Positions 11,774 to 19,396 of a stretch of 37,773 bases of DNA are shown here, piece by piece. Made by a program: the position numbers and the translations under genes. Source of the stretch: an uncultured Alphaproteobacteria bacterium. Its GTDB lineage: Bacteria > Pseudomonadota > Alphaproteobacteria > Rhizobiales > Beijerinckiaceae. The DNA is taken from positions 1,984 through 39,756 of the forward strand of contig CALMOK010000062.1 in assembly GCA_937871825.1 (NCBI GenBank). The letters run 5' to 3'. A model generated the notes under the pieces. It was given only the letters and a program-made list of their open reading frames with translations, searched no databases and was not told the origin of the DNA. Position 1 is the first letter of the stretch, and every line of letters starts with the position of its first letter.

Positions 11774-11804
11774 AAAAAAGAGCGGGTCCGGCAGGAGCCC
11801 ACTC
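11774..11804 (-). terminator. Intrinsic terminator/attenuator in the rimP leader
   Basis: Minus strand GAGTGGGCTCCTGCCGGACCCGCTCTTTTTTA: GAGTGGG/CCCGCTC stem (one G-U pair) followed by TTTTTT. Confidence 0.8.
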
Positions 11805-11853
11805 TCAATCAAACCTACCGGATATAAAGCGAACCTCAGTTCACCCATAATCC

Positions 11854-11882
11854 TTTATAAGCCCGGCAAGCCAGGACCGCAA
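11854..11882 (-). promoter_or_regulatory. Putative sigma-70-type promoter for the rimP-nusA-infB operon
   Basis: Minus strand TTGCGG (11882-11877), 17-nt spacer, TATAAA (11859-11854), between the hydrolase stop and the leader terminator. Confidence 0.5.
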
Positions 11883-11913
11883 GGGCCAGACCCTCCGGCG
11901 GAAACATCGCCCA

Positions 11914-12708
11914 TCAGGCGATTTGTTCGACTGCCCCGATCAACTTGGCGATGTCCTCCTCGCGCGAAAGCCGGTGATCCCCGTCCCGCACCAGGGTCAG
12001 GCTGACCGGATCTTCCGCGAGGTGCTCGACGAGCAGCATGGCATGCTGCCAGGGCACGTCCTCGTCGTGCATGCCTTGCAGGATATGGACCGGGCAATGC
12101 GTGCGGATCGCGGTACCAAGCAGGAGATGACGCCGGCCATCGACAATGAGCGCGTGCGTGATGGGGTAGGGGGTGTCGCCATAAGGTGAAGGGCGAAGCC
12201 ACAGGCCGTTTTCTTCGATGGTGGCGCGGATGTCCGGCGAGAACTGGTCCCACATCAAGCGCTCGGTGAAGTCCACCGCCGGGGCGATCAGCACCGCGCC
12301 GGCGAGCCGTTCGGTTTCCCCAGCCTCATGCAGCGCGCGGGCCAGCAGCAGGGCGAGCCAGCCTCCCATGGAGGAGCCGACCAGGATCAACGGCCCGGCC
12401 GCGGCGCGCAGTACGGCGAGCGCGTCGTCCAGCCATTGGCCGATCGTGCCGTCCTCGAACCGCCCGCCGGATTCGCCGTGGCCGGTATAATCGAAGCGGG
12501 TGAACGCCCGGCCGTTCCGGGCCGCCCAGGCGTCGAGCGCCATCGCCTTGCCGGACCGCATGTCCGACATGAAGCCGCCCAGCCAAAGGACGCCCGGCCG
12601 CTCCAGCCCGGCTCCCGTGGCGAGGCGCTGACGCACCGCGATGGCGCGCGACGCGTCCCCTCGTTGCGACGTCGACACCGAAAGAACGATCGGAACGATT
12701 TCATTCAT
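11914..12708 (-). CDS. Alpha/beta hydrolase
   Basis: LWLGGFMSDMRSGKA...FDYTGHGESGGRFEDGTIGQW...LILVGSSMGGWLALLLAR: nucleophile elbow GSSMGG; C-terminal HxxDEDVPWQH and GDHRLSR. Confidence 0.9.
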   Translation of the reverse strand: MNEIVPIVLSVSTSQRGDASRAIAVRQRLATGAGLERPGVLWLGGFMSDMRSGKAMALDAWAARNGRAFTRFDYTGHGESGGRFEDGTIGQWLDDALAVLRAAAGPLILVGSSMGGWLALLLARALHEAGETERLAGAVLIAPAVDFTERLMWDQFSPDIRATIEENGLWLRPSPYGDTPYPITHALIVDGRRHLLLGTAIRTHCPVHILQGMHDEDVPWQHAMLLVEHLAEDPVSLTLVRDGDHRLSREEDIAKLIGAVEQIA

Positions 12709-12778
12709 GGTTATCCATGTAGTCTCGGGTGGCGAAGTTGGCGAGTTGACCTTGGGGCTTTCGGGAGAAATCGGATCG

Positions 12779-14020
12779 ATGCGCCAGGCCCACGCTTCCC
12801 CCTTCGTTCACGCGGCGCCATCGCCGCTCGCGGGCCGGACCGTGCTGCAGATCATCCCGGCCTTGCAGGCGGGCGGGGCCGAGCGAACCGCCATCGACAT
12901 CGCGGGCGCGTTGGCGGAGGTCGGCGCCCGGGCGCTTGTCGCCACCACGGGCGGGCGCCTCGTGAGCGAGCTTCAGGCGAGGGGCGGGGTGTGGCTTCCG
13001 TTCCCGGCCGACACCAAGAACCCGGTCGCCATGGCGCGCAACGTGCTCAAGCTGCGGCGCCTCATCGCCGATGAGAAACCGGTCCTGGTTCACGCCCAGT
13101 CCCGTGCGCCCGCCTGGGTGGCCCTTTGTGCGACGCGGCTCACCAAGACGCCCTTCGTGACGAGCTATCACGGCATCTACTCGGGCACTCACGCCATCAA
13201 GCTGCGCTACAATTCCGTGATGGCGCGGGGCGACGCCGTGATCGCCAATTCCCGCTACACGGGTGACCTGATCGCGCGGGTCTATCCCTGGGCCGGCGCA
13301 CGGGTGCGCGTCGTCTCGCCCGGGGTCGAACTTCGCGAATTCCACCCGGGATCGGTCGACGTGTCGCGCGTGGAAGCGCTGCGCTCGGCCTGGGGGGTGG
13401 CGCCCGACCAGCGCATCGTTCTTCTGGCCGCCCGCCTCACCGATTGGAAAGGCCACCGCGTGCTGATCGACGCGGCCGACATCCTGCAACGGGAGGGGCT
13501 GACCGAGACCGTGTTCGTGCTGGCGGGCGACCATCAGGGACGCAACGGCTATGTCGCCGAACTCGACGCCCTTGTGGCGGCGAAGAAACTCGGCGGTATC
13601 GTCAAACGGGTCGGCCATTGCGCCGACATGCCCGCCGCGCTGTTGGCCGCGAGCGTTCTGGTTGTTCCATCCACCCGGCCCGAGGCGTTCGGCTTGTCGG
13701 CCGTGGAAGCCCAAGCGATGGGAACGCCGGTGGTTGTCACCGATCTTGGCGCCGTGCCGGAAACCGTTCTGGGGCCACCCGACGTCAAGCCCGAGCAGCG
13801 CACCGGATGGCGCGTCGCCCCCGGCGACCCCGCCGCGCTGGCGGAAGGCCTTCAATCCGCCCTGGCGCTTGGCGCGACGGCGCGCGACGGTTTGGCGATG
13901 CGGGCAAGAGCCCATGTGGAAGCGAAATTCTCCCGCGACGCTATGACGGAAGCCATGCTGGACGCCTATAGTGCGGTGATCGAGGAGCAGTTGACCAAGA
14001 TCCGGGGCCGCCATGCGTGA
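12779..14020 (+). CDS. Glycosyltransferase family 4 (GT4, GT-B fold)
   Basis: LQIIPALQAGGAERTAIDIAGALAEVGARALVATTGG...LLAARLTDWKGHRVLIDAADIL...PSTRPEAFGLSAVEAQAMGTPVVVTDLGAVPETV: GT4 EX7E-type motif. Start could instead be 12707. Confidence 0.92.
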   Translation: MRQAHASPFVHAAPSPLAGRTVLQIIPALQAGGAERTAIDIAGALAEVGARALVATTGGRLVSELQARGGVWLPFPADTKNPVAMARNVLKLRRLIADEKPVLVHAQSRAPAWVALCATRLTKTPFVTSYHGIYSGTHAIKLRYNSVMARGDAVIANSRYTGDLIARVYPWAGARVRVVSPGVELREFHPGSVDVSRVEALRSAWGVAPDQRIVLLAARLTDWKGHRVLIDAADILQREGLTETVFVLAGDHQGRNGYVAELDALVAAKKLGGIVKRVGHCADMPAALLAASVLVVPSTRPEAFGLSAVEAQAMGTPVVVTDLGAVPETVLGPPDVKPEQRTGWRVAPGDPAALAEGLQSALALGATARDGLAMRARAHVEAKFSRDAMTEAMLDAYSAVIEEQLTKIRGRHA

Positions 14021-14567
14021 GGAAGAGGGCGGCGTCCGGTTTCGGGCCGGCACGATCGACGATGCCGCCGCCATCGCGGATCTCCATACCCGAAGCTGGC
14101 GCGCGAATTACCGGGGCAGCCTGAGCGACGCTTATCTCGACGGCCCCATCGAGGGCGAGCGACGGGCCTTCTGGCAGGAGCGACTGCGCCACCCCCGCAC
14201 GGGTTTGTGGACGCTGGTTGCCGACGATGACACCCAGACGCTCGCCGGTTTCCTTTGCCTCCTGGCCGATCACGACCACCACTGGGGCACGCTGATCGAC
14301 AACCTCCATGTCGACCCGGCCCGCGTCCGCCAGGGAGTCGGGCGGGCGCTGATGCGAGCCGCCGCCGAGCACCTGCTGTTCGGCCTGCCCCGGCGGCCGA
14401 TCTACCTGTTCGTTCTCGAAAGCAACACGGCAGTGGCCGGCTTCTACCGCCACCTGGGCGGCGAGCCCGCCGAGCATTTGGTCAGCACGGAGCCGGACGG
14501 CAGCAGCCTTCCGGTGATCCGCTACGTTTGGCCGAGCGCGGCGGCCTTTGCCGGGGGAACGGGTTAG
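14013..14567 (+). CDS. GNAT family N-acetyltransferase
   Basis: VRFRAGTIDDAAAIADLHTRSWRANYRG...IDNLHVDPARVRQGVGRALMRAAAEHL...FVLESNTAVAGFYRHLGG; acetyl-CoA-binding R/QxxGxG/A motif. Start overlaps the end of the GT gene. Confidence 0.93.
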   Translation: MREEEGGVRFRAGTIDDAAAIADLHTRSWRANYRGSLSDAYLDGPIEGERRAFWQERLRHPRTGLWTLVADDDTQTLAGFLCLLADHDHHWGTLIDNLHVDPARVRQGVGRALMRAAAEHLLFGLPRRPIYLFVLESNTAVAGFYRHLGGEPAEHLVSTEPDGSSLPVIRYVWPSAAAFAGGTG

Positions 14568-14578
14568 GAAGCCCCGCC

Positions 14579-15649
14579 GTGGCATCGTTCCTGGCGTTCG
14601 TTGAAACGATGGCTGAAGCCCGGCGGGCGGTGGAGGGCGGGGCCGACGCCGTTTCACCAAGCGCCGGCGCCGTGCTGGACGAGGCGGAACTCCTCGCGAT
14701 CATTGGCGGCCGCGCAGCCCTTTGCCGGTGGGCCGGAGCGCCGCACGACCCTGCCGGGACACGGGGCCACGAGGCCAGCGTTCTCCTCCAGCCGAGCCGC
14801 TCGGCCTTCCCGTTCGAGGGACGGGTCCCCGGTCGGGACAGCCCGGCGACGATCGTGGTTTTCAGCGAGGCCCGCCCGTCGGCAGCCGATCTCGATGGTC
14901 TCGCCGCCAGCGGCCACTTGGGCGTGATGCTGGACGCGCCGGGACGGCTTCTCGATGCCGTGAGCCTGCCCGACCTCGCGGCGTTTTGCGAGGACTGCCA
15001 TGGGCGCGGGCTCCTGTGCGGCTTCTCGGGTGGGCTGGAGCCGCCCGACGTGCCGCGTCTACTGGCGCTCGGGCCGGACCTCCTGGCCTTTCAACGAGCC
15101 CTTCGGCCGGGGCGGGGGAGCGAAGCCGCCGGGTTCGACCCCCACGCGGTGCGGCTTGTCCGCGACCTAATCCCGCTGGCGCCCCATCGCTTGCTGGCGG
15201 GGCGTTCGCTCCAACCCATGCCGCAAGCCGGGCCCGTCGCGCATCCCCCGCAACTCGAGGGAACAACCCGGATCTTCGTTCGCGACCTCGTGGTCGAGAT
15301 GGCGATCGGCGCTTACGCCAGCGAACATGGGCGGACGCAGCGCGTGCGGTTCAGCGTCGAGGCGGATCTCGACGATCCTCGCGTTCGAGCCCAGGACACG
15401 CGCCAGCAGGCCTCGGGCGACCAGGACATGCGCGACGTCGTTTCCTACGATCTCCTCAGCGACGCCATCCGACAAGTGGCCGCCCGGGCCCATGTGGAAT
15501 TCGTCGAAACGCTGGCCGAAGCCATCGCCGAACGGGTTCTGGTTCACCGGCGCATTCGTGCCCTCACCGTCACGGTGGAAAAGCTCGACCTCGGCCCCGG
15601 GTCGGTCGGCGTCGAGATCTGGCGGAAGCGGGTCGACACGCCGCGTTGA
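14579..15649 (+). CDS. Two-domain fusion: N-terminal DUF556/MfnB-like [(5-formylfuran-3-yl)methyl phosphate synthase-like] + C-terminal dihydroneopterin aldolase (FolB-like)
   Basis: GTG start with GGAAG 7 nt upstream. N-domain: VETMAEARRAVEGGADAVSPS...HLGVMLDAPGRLLDAVSLPDLAAFCEDCHGRGLLCGFSGGLEPPDVPRLLALGPDLLAFQRAL, MfnB-like layout. C-domain: TRIFVRDLVVEMAIGAYASEHGRTQRVRFSVEADL...VVSYDLLSDAIRQVA...FVETLAEAIAERVL...LTVTVEKLDLGPG, FolB signature. Confidence 0.78.
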   Translation: MASFLAFVETMAEARRAVEGGADAVSPSAGAVLDEAELLAIIGGRAALCRWAGAPHDPAGTRGHEASVLLQPSRSAFPFEGRVPGRDSPATIVVFSEARPSAADLDGLAASGHLGVMLDAPGRLLDAVSLPDLAAFCEDCHGRGLLCGFSGGLEPPDVPRLLALGPDLLAFQRALRPGRGSEAAGFDPHAVRLVRDLIPLAPHRLLAGRSLQPMPQAGPVAHPPQLEGTTRIFVRDLVVEMAIGAYASEHGRTQRVRFSVEADLDDPRVRAQDTRQQASGDQDMRDVVSYDLLSDAIRQVAARAHVEFVETLAEAIAERVLVHRRIRALTVTVEKLDLGPGSVGVEIWRKRVDTPR

Positions 15650-15713
15650 GCTTGCATGTCGGGCATGGCCGTGGTTTGCCCCGAACCCCGCCGCCACCGA
15701 ATGAGGCGATCCC

Positions 15714-16913
15714 TTGTACGTTCAAACTCCCGCATCGACCGGGTCAGCCCTCCCGCCCGCGTCGGGGCTGATCCAGCCCATCTTCGCGGGCCTGCTCGCC
15801 TCGGTCGTCGGGTTCGCCAGCACCTTCACCATCGTGCTGCAGGGCTTCCGGGCCGTCGGGGCAAGCCCGGGGCAGGCCGCCTCGGGGCTGCTCGTGATCT
15901 GCCTCGTCCAGGGTTTCCTGACGATCCTGCTGTCGGTGCTTTGGCGACAGCCGATCAGCATCGTCTGGTCGACGCCCGGTTCGGCGCTGCTGATCGGGAC
16001 GGGCGCGCAGGCCGGTGGCTACCCGACCGCCCTGGGGGCCTTCGTGCTGGCGGCCTTGCTGATCGTGGCGGCGGGGTCCTTCAAGCCTTTCGGTCGCCTA
16101 GTCGGCGCCATCCCGACCAGCCTCGCCAACGCCATGCTGGCCGGGGTGCTGTTCGAGATCTGCCTCGCCCCGGTGGAAGCGGCCAAGACCTCGCCCGCCC
16201 TGGTGCTGCCCATCGTCCTCGTCTGGATTCTGGCGTTGCGCTTCGCGCGCCGTTTCTCGGTGCCGATCGCCGTCGCGATGACGGCGCTGATCGTGGTCTT
16301 CGTCACCAAGCTGCCGGCGGGCGCCTTGGCCGACACCTGGCCGGCGCTGGTGGTCAGCGTCCCGAGCTTCAGCTGGCCGGCGACCGCGAGCCTGGTGCTG
16401 CCGCTCTTCATCGTGACCATGGCGTCCCAGAACGTGCCGGGCCTCGCGGTTCTCCACGCCAACGACTATCGGCCGAAGGTCGGCCCCATCTTCGTGGGAA
16501 CGGGGCTTGCCAGCATTCTCACCGCGTTTGGAAGCGGTGGGCTCCTTAACCTGGCGGCCATCACGGCCGCCCTTTGCGCCGGGCCGGAATCGCACCCCGA
16601 TCCCGCCAAGCGCTACCTGTCAACGGTGACGGGCGGGTTGGCCTACGTGCTGCTCGGCCTTTTCGCGGCCTTCGCGGCCGCTTTCACGCTCGCCGCCCCC
16701 CCTTCCATCGTCCAGGCCGTCGCCGGCCTCGCCCTGATGGGGAGCTTCGCCGGGGCACTGACGGCGGCGCTCGCGCGTCCGGACGCGAGGATCGCCGTTG
16801 CGGTGACGTTCGTGACGGCGGCCTCCGGGTTGACCCTGTTCGGCATCGGCGCGTCCTTCTGGGGCTTGGTCGCCGGAGGGCTGGTATTGGCGGTCGACCG
16901 GATCGGCCGTTGA
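15714..16913 (+). CDS. BenE-family benzoate/H+ symporter-like transporter (TTG start)
   Basis: SGLIQPIFAGLLASVVGFASTFTIVLQGFRAVGASPGQAASGLL...QPISIVWSTPGSALLIGTGAQAGGYPTALGAFVLAALLI...NAMLAGVLFEICLAPVEA; multiple TM segments and BenE motifs. Confidence 0.88.
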   Translation: MYVQTPASTGSALPPASGLIQPIFAGLLASVVGFASTFTIVLQGFRAVGASPGQAASGLLVICLVQGFLTILLSVLWRQPISIVWSTPGSALLIGTGAQAGGYPTALGAFVLAALLIVAAGSFKPFGRLVGAIPTSLANAMLAGVLFEICLAPVEAAKTSPALVLPIVLVWILALRFARRFSVPIAVAMTALIVVFVTKLPAGALADTWPALVVSVPSFSWPATASLVLPLFIVTMASQNVPGLAVLHANDYRPKVGPIFVGTGLASILTAFGSGGLLNLAAITAALCAGPESHPDPAKRYLSTVTGGLAYVLLGLFAAFAAAFTLAAPPSIVQAVAGLALMGSFAGALTAALARPDARIAVAVTFVTAASGLTLFGIGASFWGLVAGGLVLAVDRIGR

Positions 16914-16929
16914 TCCTTGGGCCGCGACG

Positions 16930-17718
16930 CTAGCCAGTCACGACCCTGCGCCGTGCCGCCAAAAAATAGTTGACGTCCGTGTCCCGGCTCAGCCGCCACG
17001 TCGCGCGAAGTGGGTTGTAGACCATTCCGGTCGTGTCGAGGATGCTGAAGCCGGCCCGGCGGACCGGCGCGGCGAGTTCCGACGGGGTCACGAACTGCGT
17101 CCAGGTGTGGGTGTTGCGCGGCAGCCAGCGCAGCACGTATTCGGCACCCACGATGGCCAGCATGAAGCTTTTCGCCGTGCGGTTCAGCGTCGAGGCCACG
17201 AACAGCCCGCCCGGCCGCACGAGCGAGCAGGCCGTGGCCACGAAGGCGTTGCGGTCCACTACATGCTCGACCACCTCCATGGCGAGCACCACGTCGAAGC
17301 GCGCGCCGGTCTCGGCCAGCGCTTCGGCCGTCGTGGCGCGGTAATCGATCGTCAACCCACGCGCGTCCGCGTGGCGGCGGGCCGCACCGATGTTTTCGAC
17401 GCCGGGATCGATGCCCGTCACGCGGCCGCCCATGCGGGCCAACGGCTCGGACAGCACGCCGCCGCCGCATCCGATGTCGAGGATCGACAGCCTGTCCCAC
17501 GGCCAGGCGCCATCGTCGGCCGGCGGAGATGGCCGCGGATCGTGCTTCGCCACGAGGTCGCGCAGGTAGCCCATCCGCACCGGGTTGATCTCGTGCAACT
17601 TGCCCATGGGGCCTTGCAGGTCCCACCATTGCGCCCCGAGCCGCTCGTAGCGCGCGAGGTCGACGGCATCGATGCTGCCGCTCGCGGCGGCGTTGTGGTC
17701 GTGGTCGGGCGTTTGCAT
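16930..17718 (-). CDS. ubiG: Bifunctional 2-polyprenyl-6-hydroxyphenol methylase / 3-demethylubiquinol 3-O-methyltransferase
   Basis: SIDAVDLARYERLGAQWWDLQGPMGKLHEINPVRMGYLRD...LSILDIGCGGGVLSEPLARMGGRVTGIDPG; UbiG signature and SAM motif I. Confidence 0.96.
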   Translation of the reverse strand: MQTPDHDHNAAASGSIDAVDLARYERLGAQWWDLQGPMGKLHEINPVRMGYLRDLVAKHDPRPSPPADDGAWPWDRLSILDIGCGGGVLSEPLARMGGRVTGIDPGVENIGAARRHADARGLTIDYRATTAEALAETGARFDVVLAMEVVEHVVDRNAFVATACSLVRPGGLFVASTLNRTAKSFMLAIVGAEYVLRWLPRNTHTWTQFVTPSELAAPVRRAGFSILDTTGMVYNPLRATWRLSRDTDVNYFLAARRRVVTG

Positions 17719-17782
17719 CGCGGCATGCCTCCAGGTCGCGCTCCGGGCGCCTCGGGCTCAACCTCGGGCGGCCGTCCGGCTG

Positions 17783-17811
17783 TTGACAGTCCCGGCGAGC
17801 GCCGTCATCTG
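17783..17811 (+). promoter_or_regulatory. Candidate promoter for lysC
   Basis: Consensus -35 TTGACA at 17783-17788, 17-nt spacer, weak -10 (CATCTG) in the divergent ubiG-lysC intergenic region. Confidence 0.35.
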
Positions 17812-17899
17812 TAGCGCCCTTCCGGTCTCGACGCGAGCAACGGGTCGCCGGTCAACCGTGGGACGCCCGTTGCGTTCCCTCGCTTTTCGAACCGAGCGT

Positions 17900-19141
17900 A
17901 TGACCCGTCTTGTTCTCAAGTTCGGCGGAACCTCCGTCGCAAACCTCGACCGCATTCGCGCGTCCGCGCTGCACGTCAAACGCGAAGTGGATGCCGGGCA
18001 CGAGGTGGCGGTCGTCGTTTCCGCCATGGCGGGCAAGACCAACGAACTCGTGGCCTGGTGCCGGGACGCGTCTCCGCTCCATGACGCGCGCGAATACGAT
18101 GCCGTGGTTGCGTCGGGCGAGCAGGTCACCGCTGGCCTGATGGCGCTCACCCTCCAACATATGGGCATCAACGCGCGCTCCTGGCAGGGCTGGCAGGTTC
18201 CGATCCTGACCTCCGATCAGCATGGCTCGGCCCGCGTCGAGGCGCTCAACGGGCAACACCTGATCGCCCGGCTGAAGGAACGTCGCGAAGTCGCCGTGAT
18301 TGCGGGCTTCCAGGGATTGCACAAGGAAACCGGGCGCATCACGACCCTTGGGCGCGGCGGATCCGATACCAGCGCCGTGGTGATCGCGGCCGCGATCGGG
18401 GCGGAAAGATGCGACATCTACACGGACGTCGACGGCGTCTACACCACGGACCCGCGCGTGGTCGCCAAGGCGCGCCGGATGGAACGGGTGGCCTTCGAGG
18501 AGATGCTGGAGATGGCCTCGCTCGGCGCCAAGGTCCTCCAGGTGCGATCGGTCGAAGCCGCCATGGTCCACAAGGTGAAGGTTTTCGTCCGCTCATCCTT
18601 CGATGACCCCGTGGCATCGGCCTCGTCGGGAACGCTGATCTGCGCTGAAGAGGATATCATGGAACAGCAAGTCGTCACCGGAATTGCCTTTTCGCGCGAC
18701 GAGGCTCAGATCACCCTGCGGGGCGTCGTCGACAAACCGGGCGTCGCGGCGGCGATTTTCGGGCCGCTCGCCGACGCGGCCATCAATGTCGACATGATCA
18801 TCCAGGTCGTGTCCGACGACACCACCACGACCGACATGACCTTCACGGTGCCCACCGCCGATTTCGAGCGCGCCAAGACCATCCTGGAAAGCGCCAAGTC
18901 GGCGATCGTCTACGCGACGCTGCATGGCACCAACGATGTCGTCAAAGTGTCGGCCATCGGCATCGGCATGCGGAGCCACGCCGGCGTCGCGGCGCGGGCC
19001 TTCAGGGCGCTGGCCGACAAAGGCATCAACATCCGGGCCATCACCACCTCGGAGATTAAATTTTCGGTACTGATCGACGCGGCCTATACGGAGCTCGCGG
19101 TGCGGACGCTTCACACGCTTTACGGGCTCGATCAGGCCTGA
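17900..19141 (+). CDS. lysC: Aspartate kinase
   Basis: MTRLVLKFGGTSVANLDRIR kinase N-terminus, GFQGLHKETGRITTLGRGGSDTSAV, YTDVDGVYTTDPR, two C-terminal ACT repeats. The longer ORF from 17672 lacks family sequence upstream. Confidence 0.97.
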   Translation: MTRLVLKFGGTSVANLDRIRASALHVKREVDAGHEVAVVVSAMAGKTNELVAWCRDASPLHDAREYDAVVASGEQVTAGLMALTLQHMGINARSWQGWQVPILTSDQHGSARVEALNGQHLIARLKERREVAVIAGFQGLHKETGRITTLGRGGSDTSAVVIAAAIGAERCDIYTDVDGVYTTDPRVVAKARRMERVAFEEMLEMASLGAKVLQVRSVEAAMVHKVKVFVRSSFDDPVASASSGTLICAEEDIMEQQVVTGIAFSRDEAQITLRGVVDKPGVAAAIFGPLADAAINVDMIIQVVSDDTTTTDMTFTVPTADFERAKTILESAKSAIVYATLHGTNDVVKVSAIGIGMRSHAGVAARAFRALADKGINIRAITTSEIKFSVLIDAAYTELAVRTLHTLYGLDQA

Positions 19142-19396
19142 TGTCCAGCGGCGGACGCAGGTTGTCGGCCGCCCTCACTTGATCTTGGTTCCGACCATCC
19201 CCATCCCACATCTCAAAATCGGCTCGGAACGCTCCTTGCTTGGCGAAAGGCCGGGCCTGTGGCAAACCCGATCGTAAGGGTCGCGGCGCGACCGAGAAAA
19301 TTGGCTCGCCGCGAAGGGGGACGTGATGCGATTGACCATCACCGGACAGCATGATGGGGCGGGCCCGCGGGCGGAAGCCTCGCGGGGCGCGGCCTG

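Noticed and set aside
11699-11848. N-terminal extension of RimP to the ATG at 11848
   Set aside because: Would translate through the intrinsic terminator hairpin; the ATG at 11698 fits RimP better.
12701-14074. 457-aa minus-strand ORF over the glycosyltransferase
   Set aside because: Antisense to a convincing GT4 gene; composition is a mirror-frame artefact.
17672-17899. N-terminal extension of LysC from 17672
   Set aside because: Family homology begins at MTRLVLKFGGTSV (17900); the extension overlaps the divergent ubiG start and the candidate promoter.
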